64,000 nucleotides of DNA. It comes from Pseudopyrenochaeta lycopersici (Eukaryota; Ascomycota; Dothideomycetes; Pleosporales; Pseudopyrenochaetaceae). Where the stretch lies: the NCBI GenBank assembly GCA_003313425.1, contig NHZP01000036.1, positions 372,001 through 436,000 of the forward strand, in the 5' to 3' direction. The notes beneath the pieces are model-generated. The model did not search any database. It was not told the DNA's origin and saw only the letters and a list, made by a program, of their open reading frames with translations. Each line of letters starts with the position of its first letter. The stretch's first letter is position 1. Positions 21,859 through 33,402 of this stretch are shown here, piece by piece. The position numbers and the translations under genes were made by a program.

Positions 21859-23345
21859 TTAGTCCTCAGTTGTCGCCTTCTTTTGTCGCGGAAGAAGCAT
21901 CCAGAATATCGTGATAGCTACTAGTAGCGCCAATATAAAAGGCTGCAATGTCTTCACGCCGTGTGGCCCAGCAATTGCACCAGCAACGAAAGGTAGTATC
22001 GCTCCACCGCCACCCGCAAACGCAGACGCAAAACCAATTCCAGGAGTGTGTAGATGCTTCGGAAGTAGTTTAGCCTGAACCACGATTGCTCCCGGGAAGA
22101 GAGGTCCGGTTAAAAAGCCGAGCAGGGCAACCATAACGGAGGAGAGCACGAAGTTAGGAACTAGCCAGAATACGAGCTGTACTCCGATGGAGGTGATGAG
22201 GTAGATGGCTATTGCGAGGCGCTCTCCTATTTGCATTTTTCTGTGAGCTACAACGACCTCCAAAAGAGCCAAATGATAAAAAGAAGCATGGATTGTGGAA
22301 ACTTACCAAGACTTTCATTAACAGGACCCAGAACGAGTCGCCCGACCGTAACCCCCGCCCAGAATCCTGTAGCCACATAGCCAGATTGGAGTTGGCTTCC
22401 ACCGCGTTCATGCATCATAAAGTCCACGATCCATCCTCCAATGGATACTATAACAAGGTCAGCTGCACGGCTTGAAGCGTCGTTACTTGTTAAAACTTAC
22501 CCTCAACCCCCATGTACACGAACAAGAAAAGTGCAATCACCCAGGTCACCTTATTCCTTATTGCCTCTGAAGTCCTGGACTTGCCGGTTGCGCTCGGCTT
22601 TGGGTTTTTGATACGGTACTGCTGCGCGCCTTCTCCCCAGAATAAGGCGGCACAAGAGAGTTCGAGTACGGCAGCGCCAGCCAGAGTCCAGTAAAATATC
22701 CACCATCCAAGTCCTGCCTCGATAATATTCGTGGCGACTGTGGGGCTAATCGTTGCACCGAGACCATAGAAGGCGTGAAGGAATCCCATCAGCGTGTTGG
22801 CCTTGACCATGTCGCCTATCCACGCATTCCATGCAGCGTCAAGAAGACCATTTCCGAGACCGACAAAGATGTAGAAGATGAGATATGCTGCGAAGTGAGG
22901 AGGGTGGGCGGCCATGACGATGAAAGAAATCAGGTGGCACAAAGACCCAGTAATGGAAATGCCGCGTTGCCCTAGCGACATGTGAATCTTGGAGACCGTG
23001 AGAGTGGCAATGGTGTACCCAAAAAAAGGGGTCATGAAGATCAGTGATACCACGGTGTTCGACAGTTTCCATTCATCGCGGATCTATATAAGATGTGAGT
23101 CGACTTAAAACGGTGATAGAGAGAGGTTAATCTCTGAATGATGGTGAAGACAAACGTACGGAAGGGACGAGGGCACCATAGACACCATCGCTCGCACCGA
23201 CAATGCCAAAAGTGATGAAAGTGGCAAACACGCGCCATTTGTTGATGGGAGGATCGTTCCACCTTTGCTTTAGAAGCTCATCTGGCCCATCTGTCGGCCG
23301 TGGAATGCTGCGCAATTCCTGCGCGTCGGGGGATTGCGAGGACAT
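21859..23345 (-). CDS. MFS transporter (Bsc6-like), right-arm copy
   Basis: Exons in transcript order: 23345-23160, 23083-22501, 22447-22307, 22247-21859. The 432-aa product is the same as in the left arm. All three introns keep GT-AG ends. Confidence 0.88.
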
Positions 23346-24872
23346 GTTATCGAGGGGACCAGGTACTGGGAGGGAGATAAATCAGCATAAGAGTCGAGTT
23401 AACACGACCACTAGATGAGGGCATTAAAAGAGGCAGAGGACTCGATGCTGGATTCCCTGAGCAGAAGTGATACATTGGTGGCCGAACCTAAAATCTGCGT
23501 AGACTTTGTAGACAAGGCTGGCTGACCGGTGTGGACGTTCCTTATGCCCCCCTGCAGGGCGTCGACCCGAACCCGCACACTAACTCACTTCTAGCGAGAT
23601 TTTGCGAAGCTGAGATCGTCGGGAGGACTTTCCCCGATGTCCGCCTGGGCGGGTACGCGGGAGCTAAGCTCAACCTGCATGTACCGTCGAATCTGGTGAA
23701 TGACGTATGTTAGGCACCCGGCAACCGCAACAGCCTAGGCGACAGGGAAGGTAGAGGACTATGATGTTATTGCGCACAGACTGCTTATTATCCAATTAAG
23801 TAAGTTAGAATATCGTGAGGCTCGCGGCGCAGCGCGGCGCACGGCACGGCGCACGGCACGGCGCACGGCACGGCGCTGGGCACGCTCTGAACCCTGAAAT
23901 CGACAAGCAACTTAAAGTTATTGTCAGATGACATGCTGAAATGCACTTGGATTTTCATGATTAAGATGATCGATCGGGTGCTGATGATGATTGTTGTATT
24001 TTTGTTGTTCCCTGATTTTCTCCTTTATGTAGTGTGTGTGTGTGTGTGTGTGTGTGTGCCAAGTGGTTACACCCGAGCTTTGTACTACAATACAGTGTCG
24101 CGTACCCTCGCTGCTGTGCTTTTGATCTAACAACACACTCTTTCCAGGCACGCACCTTGTATCTGACATGTTTATGATTAATAGTTCAGAGCGCGCGCTA
24201 CGCCGTGCCGTGCATTTCTATGCAAGAAGCTGTAGGAAGCTTTATAACTTTATTCTTCTTGTATTAAAAAGGTTTGCAACAGTTTACTATACTTATTTAA
24301 AGGTTGTAAGGGAGAGATAGAGACTTAGTTTTATAACGTTGCAATGTTAATGTTCGCACGCGATGCAAGCACGAGCCCAAAACTCAAAAAATACTAACCC
24401 CGTCGTAATGCTTGGACCACAATCACCTTGTCGTGCGAAGGATCATTCGGCTAGGCACATACAAACCGAAGGTAGTAGGTGCAGAGCGAAGCAAATTGGT
24501 AGCTTAGGCTATTCCTATCATAGTGATAAGTAACTATAGGGCTCAATGACCTTCCACTAGACTCAAGGTTTTACTGTAGCGCATCTCCTAGCCCAAGCGA
24601 TATGCATATCAAACACATTACGTGTAAGAAATGCTCCCGTCGCGCCTACAAGATGGAATTATTGTTGAGTAAAGCTATGTCACATTTCACAGTGTTTGGA
24701 TTTGACTATTATGCATGCCACTAAGCTTAAAATGCGCGGCGCGGTGCGCAAGACTAAGCTCCACGAGGGCGGAAAATGGTGTGTTACTGGCTCTGAGATT
24801 CTGATTTGGTACGCTTACTATGTAATCCACGGACACGCAAAGGAAAGAGGACCCAGCGATCTGGCTACCTAC
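23346..24872. other. Intergenic, right arm, 1.5 kb
   Basis: Mirror of 7776-9302. Contains the GC-rich 12-bp repeat (23833-23875) and the GT microsatellite (24032-24058); no supported gene. Confidence 0.6.
24032..24058. repeat. GT microsatellite, right arm
   Basis: Mirror of the CA tract at 8590-8616 with the same unit count. Such tracts normally change length quickly. Confidence 0.95.
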
Positions 24873-26069
24873 TCAATTTGGCGCAACGCCTAAAATTTTA
24901 GGCAGGTTGCCCCACCACTTGGCAGCATTCTCACCATACCATTTCACTGTTCTCTCCACGCCTTCCTCTAGGCCGACAAGCTGAGTCCAGCCGAGTTCTT
25001 CCAGCTTGCTGAAATCCATGCCAAATGGCTTGCCCACAACGGGTCGTCCTGGGACCTTGTTCATCCATACTTCGACCTCGTCCTCGCCCGTTATTGCCTG
25101 AATGATGCTCGAGCAGAGATTGTAGTTGGTGGATTCATGGTGAGACCCCAAGTTGTAGATCTCGCCAGGGGCGCCACGGTGCAAGAGCACGTTGAACGCG
25201 TTGCTAACATCAGTAATGTAGAGCCAACGCTTCACATCCTCTCCAGTGCCATGAATGGTGATTCGCTGCCCATGCTGCAGCAGTGTGATAGACTTAGGGA
25301 TGAGTTCTCTCTCAGTCAGCGTAGCACTGTTGGGCTCGTTGTATAGACCTACTATCAGGAAATTGCTTCGGCCCATAGACATTCGAAGCCCGCACGATGA
25401 TCGTATCAAGACCTCTGTTCTGGTACGCTCGAACAATCAACTCACTGGCAGCCTTGCTGGCCCCATAAAGATTTACTGGGCTCAGCGCAATATCCTCGCG
25501 GAATCCTCCTGCTCCAGCTCCCGCGTTTCCATACACCTCTGCACTGCTCATATGCACAAATTTTTTAACACCGTGCTTGAGACAGTTCTCAAGCACGACA
25601 TTGGTACCCACAACGTTGGCCTTCGAGCTCTCATATGGCTTGGCGAGAGACGCGTCGACCGAAGTCTGCGCCGACAAGTGGATAACAGCATCGATATTGT
25701 AGGCCATGATTGCAATGCTCATGTCCTCATCGACGCCAATATCGCCCTTGAAGATACTAAGGTTCTGTACAGCACGATCGAGATTGTTGAGAGAGCCTGT
25801 GTAGTTGAACAGGTCAAACACAACTACTCGATAGTCAGGATAGGTCTCTGCAAGAGCGTATGCTAACTGGGATCCGCTTCATTGCATATCAGCGTTAATT
25901 CCAAACTTGGTCGAGCGATACAAAGGGCTTACATGAACCCTCCGCCTCCTGTGATCAGGATGTTTCGAATGCCGTCCTGAGGCTTGAAAGCAAAGATTCC
26001 GTTCTTGACTTGTACTGTGTCGTCTTTTATTGGAGTAGCCACCTTCGGAAACTCCCCGTTAACAAGCAT
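24873..26069 (-). CDS. RmlB-like sugar-nucleotide dehydratase, right-arm copy
   Basis: Exons in transcript order: 26069-25933, 25876-25353, 25306-24873. Encodes the same 364 aa, with the same SSAEVYG loop and YGASK pair as the left copy. Confidence 0.88.
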
Positions 26070-26316
26070 TTTGAAGTACGTTGGGATGGTTTCTGTGTCT
26101 GGAACAGTTTTTGAAGCGCCGCAGGTATTTAGTGAATAGCAGTGTTTTTGATCTCTATGCTTAATTCTGTTGCATTTATACACTTCCTTTGTCATTTCAG
26201 CCGTTTAACGCAGCTGAGTTGATTGGGTCCCTTTCCGAGATTACAAGTTTTGCAAAATGGCCAAGAGAAGTGGAACCCAAAGGAAGTAACGACATCATTG
26301 GAAAGCAGGAATAAGA

Positions 26317-26334
26317 TATCACCACTTGGTGATA
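26317..26334. promoter_or_regulatory. Dyad 3, right-arm copy
   Basis: TATCAC-N6-GTGATA, 248 bp before the right-arm dehydratase ATG. Confidence 0.6.
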
Positions 26335-26554
26335 TATGCAAACTAATTACTTCATGCATGACACTTAGTTTTCTGCAACGCAAGCCAGGTCTCATGCCGT
26401 TCAAGATGGACAAGTATTGCCCGGGCTACTAAGCACTACTCCTGTACCAAATTGGCTCGGTGGGTCAAATTATGCACGCAAAGTCTTGTGTAATTCCGGT
26501 CTTAAAGGAGTGCGTCATTCAGTGCTATTCTATCTCGCGTCATTTATCAACGCC

Positions 26555-27294
26555 TTAGGCAATAGTATCCATGTGCTCCTTCCCAATCCAACTCTCCAAT
26601 AAGTCCTTACGCACATCCTTCACCATGACATGAAAATGCTCAAGGGCTGACACACTCTGCAGTGCAGTCCAGTTTTTGAACCAGATCACTCGATCCTCAG
26701 GTGCGTTGAGATGTTCATCCCCCGCCAAACGCTGCGTGAAAGTAGCGCTGACAAAGGTCTCAATCCTAGCACGAGATTCACTAGTCAATTCCCCATCTTT
26801 GCCGACGGGGAAAGGCGTCTTCAGCCAAACAACCAAGTGGCGAATACCAGGAGCGACGCCATATGGCCAGTCGTTAAAGCGGATGCAGTAGTCAGACGTG
26901 CTAGCGAAGGGAATGGGACCTTTGAAAGGAATCCCGGACTCGTTGTACTCCCATTGGAGACGCTCCTTGCAGATGTATGGGAGAATGCCGTTATACTGGG
27001 CTTTGATGACGGCAGACCACCGTAAGTAGCGGCGAAGGTGAGAAGGGAGGCGTTTGAAGAGGTCAAGTTTGTTCTCGGCTTCAGCTTCGTAAGCCCCATG
27101 TTGTGAACTCATCAACACGGCATCAGAAACTCACCCACGATCGTCTTCAACTCCTCCCAATCATGCGGCTCGTACTCCTCGTCGGTTTGCTTGAGGAGCA
27201 TTCGGTCCACGTCAGTAAGATTCCAACCAGCGCTCTCAATTTCCTCCGGGAGAAGCGGTGCGTCATTAGGAGTGCCGTTCATTTTCGTTGTCAT
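26555..27294 (-). CDS. DUF3605 protein, right-arm copy
   Basis: Exons 27294-27135 and 27078-26555 encode the same 227 aa as the left copy. Confidence 0.88.
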
Positions 27295-27483
27295 TGATAA
27301 AGGATCTGGTAAAAGCTTCGTCGTACAGGTCTGTGGCGGGGTTGTTTTGACGAGAAGCAATGGATGGCGAATTCTTATGCTGATGTGTGGCAACTTGAAA
27401 ACATTAACTTTCGATTTCCATTCCCTGAACTTCAGCCCAAATTGGTTGGTATGGAAAGCAAAGCTTTAAAGACACTCTGCTGG

Positions 27484-27501
27484 TATCACTAGAATGTGAT
27501 A
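27484..27501. promoter_or_regulatory. Dyad 2, right-arm copy
   Basis: TATCAC-N6-GTGATA in the divergent DUF3605/aminotransferase promoter. Confidence 0.6.
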
Positions 27502-27637
27502 ACCTTTTCACCGAGCCGTCCTCGGGCAAATGCTCTCCGAGTGCGTACCCGTGCTGATCGCTGAAAATCCTTCCTGATTTACAACGGCAGACAACGAATC
27601 TGACGTAAGACGTGCATTTTGTAGTCGTATTCTGTAC

Positions 27638-27656
27638 TATCACTAACTTCGTGATA
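27638..27656. promoter_or_regulatory. Dyad 1, right-arm copy
   Basis: TATCAC-N7-GTGATA, 258 bp before the right-arm aminotransferase ATG (27914). Confidence 0.6.
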
Positions 27657-27913
27657 CAGACACTGCAACTATACCAGTTCAAGAATAGTGCCACTGTCCC
27701 AGTGGTTCCCTTCCACATTTACCAGAGTGGCACTGACTTCAGTGTATTGAGTCGAGATTGGGTCAAGTAGATTTACAATGGGCAAACAATAGACGAGATA
27801 CAATATTTAAACTCTTTACACGTCGCTACTTGTCCATATACCAGATTGGATCATCACTTTTCAACATAGTCTTATACTCGCCCGGAAATAAACACCCTGA
27901 AGCAAACAAAGAA

Positions 27914-29221
27914 ATGGCTCCTTCAATCGTTCAAATCACACCCAATGAATCCATTCTTACCTCAAAGAGTCTCGAGAATGATTTGCGCGGGAAACAGGTA
28001 ACAAAGTCACCAAGCGCTTCAGCAAACCCGGCCATCCCCTACCATGAACCTGCTCTTGTGGGAACGGAACTGAGGCATGTCCGAACCGCAGCGTCTAAGG
28101 GTGCGATGCTTCCTGGGGGTGGCGAGTTTACAGACCGGATTGTCCGCCACCTGGAAAGCCAAACAGAAAATAGCACTGTGTTCCTCACCAATTCCTGCAC
28201 GCGCGCTCTCGAAATGGCAGCTCTTATTTGTGGTCTCGAACCAGGCGATGAAGTCATTGCGCCAAGTTACACATTCGTCTCCACAATCAATGCATTCCTC
28301 TTACGCGGGGCCCGGATTGTATTCGTCGACATTAACAAGGAAACCATGAATATGGACGCCAGTCTCATCGAAGCTGCAATCACTCATCGAACGAAGGTCA
28401 TTGTTCCGATGCATTATGCTGGGATCGGTTGCGACATGGACGCAATCATGGACATTGCGAACCGACACAATCTTTTGGTTGTCGAGGATGCGGCGCAATG
28501 TCCGATGGCAAAGTGGAAAGGGAAGCAGCTAGGCTCATTTGGGCATATTGGCTGCATGTCATTTCACGGCACGAAAAATATGACCGCAGGTGGTCAGGGT
28601 GGAGCCATATTCATCAACGATCCATCACTCGTTCCGAAAGCTGAAATCGTGTACGACAATGGCACAAATCGTCGTGCGTTTTTCCGTGGCGAAACTGGCG
28701 GTGGATATGAATGGAAATCTCTAGGCAGCAACTTTATCCTATGCGAGGTCCAGGCCGCATATCTGTGGGCGCAAATTGATCAGTCTGAGCGAATTGTGCA
28801 ACGCCGTCTCCAAATTTGGAACGCATATCATGAGAGCCTACAGCCTTTGGTACAGAGTGGCCACATTGAGACTATGAAACAACCTCCAGGAAGCGTACAC
28901 AACGCGCACATATTCTGGCTGAAGTTAAGCGATTCAGAAGAACGGAACGCCTTTGGCAAGTTTATGAAAGGGAAGGGAGTCAGCACAGCGACCCATTTCA
29001 CACCGTTGCACAAGCCTGACATTGGCACAAAGCTTGGATGTCGTTTCAATGGAGAGGACCGGTACACGTCTAAGGAGAGCTCGCGGTTGACACGCCTTCC
29101 TCTGTTTTATCGAATGACCGACGATGAAGTCGAATTTGTTTTAGAAGCTGTACTAGAGTTTTTCGGCAACCGTTTTGAAGAAGATCACCTAGGTGCCATG
29201 GGTAGTAACGTGCAGCCGTAA
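27914..29221 (+). CDS. WecE/RffA-like aminotransferase, right-arm copy
   Basis: Intronless 435-aa PLP enzyme, the same as the left copy with K221 in SFHGTKN. The longer in-frame start at 27758 is not preferred, for the reason given for the left copy. Confidence 0.9.
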   Translation: MAPSIVQITPNESILTSKSLENDLRGKQVTKSPSASANPAIPYHEPALVGTELRHVRTAASKGAMLPGGGEFTDRIVRHLESQTENSTVFLTNSCTRALEMAALICGLEPGDEVIAPSYTFVSTINAFLLRGARIVFVDINKETMNMDASLIEAAITHRTKVIVPMHYAGIGCDMDAIMDIANRHNLLVVEDAAQCPMAKWKGKQLGSFGHIGCMSFHGTKNMTAGGQGGAIFINDPSLVPKAEIVYDNGTNRRAFFRGETGGGYEWKSLGSNFILCEVQAAYLWAQIDQSERIVQRRLQIWNAYHESLQPLVQSGHIETMKQPPGSVHNAHIFWLKLSDSEERNAFGKFMKGKGVSTATHFTPLHKPDIGTKLGCRFNGEDRYTSKESSRLTRLPLFYRMTDDEVEFVLEAVLEFFGNRFEEDHLGAMGSNVQP

Positions 29222-29401
29222 ATTGGTAGGTTAATGGACCGATTATTTCTTCTTTTGTGTGCGCTTAATTCTTTTCTTTTCTACTCCTGAACGCTCATTT
29301 ACATGGAACGGAGGATTCCTGAAGAGGCTGAACGGTGAGATTTTTAACACGAAAATTCCATCCTTTGCTCTATAAGACCCCGGATTGATTTAAATCAATT
29401 G

Positions 29402-30452
29402 TTATCCATCCAAGCGTGCCTTCACGTGGTTCAGGCAAAGCTGGTCCAGTGCCGTCATCTTCGGCGAATTCGAAACGTAACTTTCAACAATGTTGAACGC
29501 TCGCCTAGCCTCCTGTGAGCATATCGCATCCATTGTTCCAACGTGTGTTTCAGTACATGTCTGACTTTGGCAGGCCATACTTTTTTGTGGCTGTGAACAA
29601 GCGATGGCATGGTGATCGTGCCCAGGATCGTGCAAGGCAGGCTGGCCAAGTGTATTGTAAGGGAAGCTAGTTTGCAGGATAGTCAAAGATGGGCTATTTA
29701 TGGCCGGAGTTGAGGCTTCATTCGAACTTTCCCCTCCCTGTGGGACCGTGAGGTCGCAATGACGGGCGAAAAGATCGATGTCGAAATCAGAAAAATACGA
29801 TAACCCTATGGATGCCGAGTCTGGAAGGGTAGTTGGTAGGCTTGTGGAGCCATCAGCTGGAATGGACGTGAATCTTGTTGATTCAGGAAGAGTGTCACTA
29901 GGAAGCCCGCTCAAAGCTTGAGTTGCGCTCTGGTGCATAGTAGAATAGGGCGATGTCTCGGTTGCGAGACACGCAGCTTGCGTTCGTATCATGTCGCGGG
30001 TGACATGAATACCGGATCTGCATGCCTCGTGTGCCCAATAGAGCAGCTGGTTTTCCACCCTTAATGCACGCTCGGTCATGTCTGGTGTAGACTGTACTTC
30101 CAAGGCTGAGCCACCATTTTCCTGGGTCGCATTCGTTTTGTAATGCACTTGCTGTACGACTTTGGAAACAGTGCTAAATGGAGCGTCAATATGAATCTCC
30201 GGGAGGTGTGATCATTGGAGGTTGCAACCCACCTCCTTTCCACGCCAAAGATAGCTGAATCTTCGGTCAGCACATGGCGCACGTGATGGTCGCAACGGGA
30301 AAATTACCTGCAATTCTTCCATGAGTGACAAGAGGATTATTGATATGGAACTGATAGATTTGGTTCTTTTCAGTCGCTGTAAGACTTTTCCGCTTCTTTG
30401 GTTGTGTCCCTGGTTCAGCTGGAAGCGGCGCAGGGTACTGTGCACCATTCAT
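29402..30452 (-). CDS. CENP-B/pogo-type DNA-binding protein, right-arm copy
   Basis: Exons 30452-30308, 30254-30233 and 30173-29402 encode the same 312 aa. The frame also runs upstream to 30689, past the arm edge, but that extension has no family match, and in the left arm the upstream sequence differs after position 1964. Confidence 0.75.
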
Positions 30453-30684
30453 TGTTCCAACGCAATTCTGATATAATTCACCGCACACAGGATAAATTTT
30501 CCGTGGTATATTAGTAGTAGTTACGAGGAACTTGACAAGTAACCATCCGCTGGCCAAGCTAGGACAGCATTTATACGAGCGCCAAGAGGGCATTGAGAAG
30601 GCGTTATGGACCCCAAAATCCTTCAGAGCGGGAGGACCGATACGGTTGTACTCCCGACATCTATACGAGGATGAGTAAGAAAAC

Positions 30685-31296
30685 ATCACAGCAACGCCTT
30701 TTTACACCTTATTTCAGCTTGTTTAGATGATAATTGACTCGAATAAAATGCCTCGAGAGCCTCGGCGTCGTCTTAGATCTCGTTTTACTACCCCTCCGCC
30801 TGTAGTTGCTTCAGATGACGACGCGCAGCTTGCAACACCTCAACGCTCAGCCGTGTTTGCTATACTCTGGTTCTGCCAGGTAAAGAAGATTCACTGCTCC
30901 TTAGAGGATATGCATCAGGTCTTAAAGATACCAACATTAACGTCTTCCCGCGTCCTCAGATCAGGGAGAGTTCGCCGCCTTCAAAATTCAGATGAGCCCG
31001 AAACTCGGGGCCGGCCAAAGGAGTTCAGTGCACAAGATGCAGAGGCAATTGCCTCTCTCCTAGATGAGTTCCCTTTTGATGAAAAGGACCTCCCCTGGCA
31101 AGATCTCTCTATTAAGGCAGGTGTGTTAAAGGATATTACAAAGGACTCTAGTGATAAAGAAAATGTTTTTAGCACAAGCACTATCCAGAGGAATTTTACA
31201 GATGTGACAGGAGTGAAGAGTCACCCTGCAGCTGTAAAAGAGAAGCATAATTTGGGCGGAGTTCGGTTACATGTGTTGTGGATTGCCCGAAACTGA
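30685..31296 (+). mobile_element. Tc1-type transposase N-terminal fragment
   Basis: Open frame 30727-31296 (189 aa) with the layout of fungal Tc1/mariner transposase N-termini. A first HTH (QRSAVFAILWFCQVKKIHCS, then SRVLRSGRVRRLQN) is followed by GRPKEFSAQDAEAIASLLDE and a second HTH ending STIQRNFTDVTGV. The DD34E catalytic part is absent downstream. It lies directly against the outer edge of the right duplication arm. Confidence 0.65.
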
Positions 31297-31429
31297 AAGA
31301 AATCAGGCAGCAGCTCCGGAGCAAGATAGGTGAGGCATTTAACAGCACCGTAGAAATGCTGGGAGGGAAACCCCAAGGCGAGGTCTTGCCGCAATAACCT
31401 GCAACAAAGAGGGAAAATGACGGACAATC

Positions 31430-31600
31430 ACAAACGGTGATGTGATGTGACGGCCTATCACAATCAGTGATAGGCCAATCTCAAACACACCCCTATTGGA
31501 GTCCTATGTATACATAGGCCTCTAACTGATAGACAGTGAAGGAATTATCACACTTGTTCTCCCAGTTCAGAGCTTCAACTCGGGAGAGGTCAGGGTAAAT
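31430..31600. repeat. Possible LTR-like fragment
   Basis: Contains a 10-bp-arm palindrome GGCCTATCAC/GTGATAGGCC (31452-31476) and a segment (GTTCAGAGCTTCAACT) of the kind seen in fungal copia LTRs. There is no internal retroelement frame and no partner LTR in the window. Weak call. Confidence 0.3.
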
Positions 31601-31607
31601 GAATTAT

Positions 31608-31608
<1 letters not shown>

Positions 31609-31638
<30 letters not shown>

Positions 31639-31641
31639 AAG
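31609..31641. repeat. GAA trinucleotide microsatellite
   Basis: About 11 AAG/GAA units, grading into GAGGAGGAG. Confidence 0.9.
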
Positions 31642-33402
31642 AGGAGGAGGAAACTGTATTGTGGACAAAAAAATACATTATAGTACACGCCGAGTTGCGT
31701 TTTCCATGGTGACTGGGTCACTGTCCCGCTGCTTGTGTCGGTAGGTTCGACCGCCGTGCAACCACTGGTCTTCCAAGCAAGACCGCATGTCATTCAGACG
31801 AGACTATTCCCTTTACGAACAACACCACTCATCGTCGAGGAGTGGCCATTCCTTTTCGAACGGATCGACTCAGCATGATGCAACCTGTTGCATCAAGCGG
31901 TGACATCGCTGCGTCTCCCACCAGCGTCGGCCAGGACACAACTTATCTTACCGTTACAATATGGGAAACCCGTAGCCGCTGGTGATTGGTCAACAACATT
32001 GATCAGCCAACGAGACTTTGTCATCAGCATCACTTGATTGAGGAATGGGCCGGAAGCCTGGCGTTGTCATATTATATTCTCGTATAAAGGGGGTTGTTTG
32101 CATCGAGTAAGAATAAGAGATATACTGTACATACACAGTAGACGATTTTAAGAGGAACGTCGAGTCCACATGCGAATCATATCCTGCGAGCAGCGGAGCC
32201 TCCTCACCAACGCAGTCCTTCTTCTCCAGATATCCATGGCCATACGCGCGAGGCGTAAATTTTAACGTCCGCGAACCTCTACCAGCTACCCACCCGCTCC
32301 TCACACTCGACCATCTCCCAATCTTCCTCTTCTTTTTGGTTTTCCTGATGTTGATTCGTCTACTTAGGGTACCTAACACCTGCTGAGTTCTGGCATGTCG
32401 TGCGGTACGAAATTTCCTGAATTATCCCAGGATCCGCCAAAACACGAAGAAGGAAATCGCCACACATTTCTCCCAACAATTGCCTTGATCTTGATCCCAC
32501 TGTGACGTTTTCGATCACAGCGCCGTTCGGAAGTATTAAAATCTGAGTGCTGTTCGATGTAGCGTAACAATTTTTTATCCGCACACTACTAGGTTGGCGA
32601 ATCGTTTGGGTAGATCGCGCTCGGTGCGGTGAGTGTCGTTGATCCGGACATTGATACACTTGCTCAGGAGTTGTGACACATGCCAAGTTCTGACTTTCGA
32701 TGATAGGTAGGTCCTGATTACGAGTTTGAGACCAAGCTGCCCCATATTCCATCATGGACGACGCTTTAATAAGATGAGAGATATTTTGGTGTAAGAACAC
32801 GAGGGGTATGTTCTTTCAAAACGATGAGGAAACAAATAGGAAGCTAAGTTAAATAAACTTCGGGGAGAGGCTAATTCCGTTGCGTGATGCGTGCGCACAA
32901 AGAGGATCGCACAGAGCAACTAGTCTGCAAGCGGGATTGTGGCGAATCCGCAAACGGATCAAAGTAGGTAACGTCTCTTGGTATGAGGACCTTAATGCTG
33001 TTCCGCATTTGACGCAAGTCTCAATAAACTTGAAACTATCTCTATTTTAGATATATCTGTCACGATCAGAGTCCATACAATGCAACCCTTGTACAGTTCC
33101 TGAAGTAATACCACAGCCAGCAGATGCCGCTCTTTAGGCACAGACCAAACCAGTGGACTGACGACTGGCGACTAATCGGTACTGAAGTACTTCAGCGTCT
33201 ATTACGCGAGGAAGGAAGCGTACAAAACTCACCTCTGAGCTTGATGAGTTTATGGCTAGGGCTAATAAGGCCGATCAGAATGCCGAGGACCCTCTGGAGC
33301 AGGGATGTATATATCTTTTGAATCTGAATCATGCCCCCGTAAGTAGCTTATTCGTCAGGAAGCCGCTGGGATCGCGCTGATCTTTATGTTGTTAATAACA
33401 TA

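Larger units (their letters stand above)
18716..30684 (-). repeat. Right arm of 11,969-bp inverted duplication
   Basis: Mirror of 1964-13932. The inner edge begins 5 bp beyond the A2 3' terminus; the outer edge ends at 30684, next to a Tc1-type fragment. All six genes have intact frames and splice sites in this copy too. Confidence 0.97.
31297..33402. other. Gene-poor stretch, 2.1 kb
   Basis: No supported coding gene. It has the LTR-like fragment above and a GAA microsatellite at 31609-31641. Minus-strand frames at 31990-32800 are open but have no recognisable family or splice logic. Confidence 0.5.

Noticed and set aside
30453..30689. Longer N-terminus for the right-arm CENP-B-like protein
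   Set aside because: The extension crosses the arm edge and differs from the left arm; the ATG at 30452 gives the same protein in both copies.
31452..31476. Palindrome GGCCTATCAC/GTGATAGGCC as a fifth member of the dyad set
   Set aside because: The half-sites match, but the spacer is 5 bp, the arms extend with GGCC, and it lies in repeat-like DNA away from the cluster.
31990..32800. Minus-strand frames of 129 and 146 codons near an LTR-like sequence
   Set aside because: Considered as retroelement polyprotein, but no protease, integrase or reverse transcriptase motif is present.
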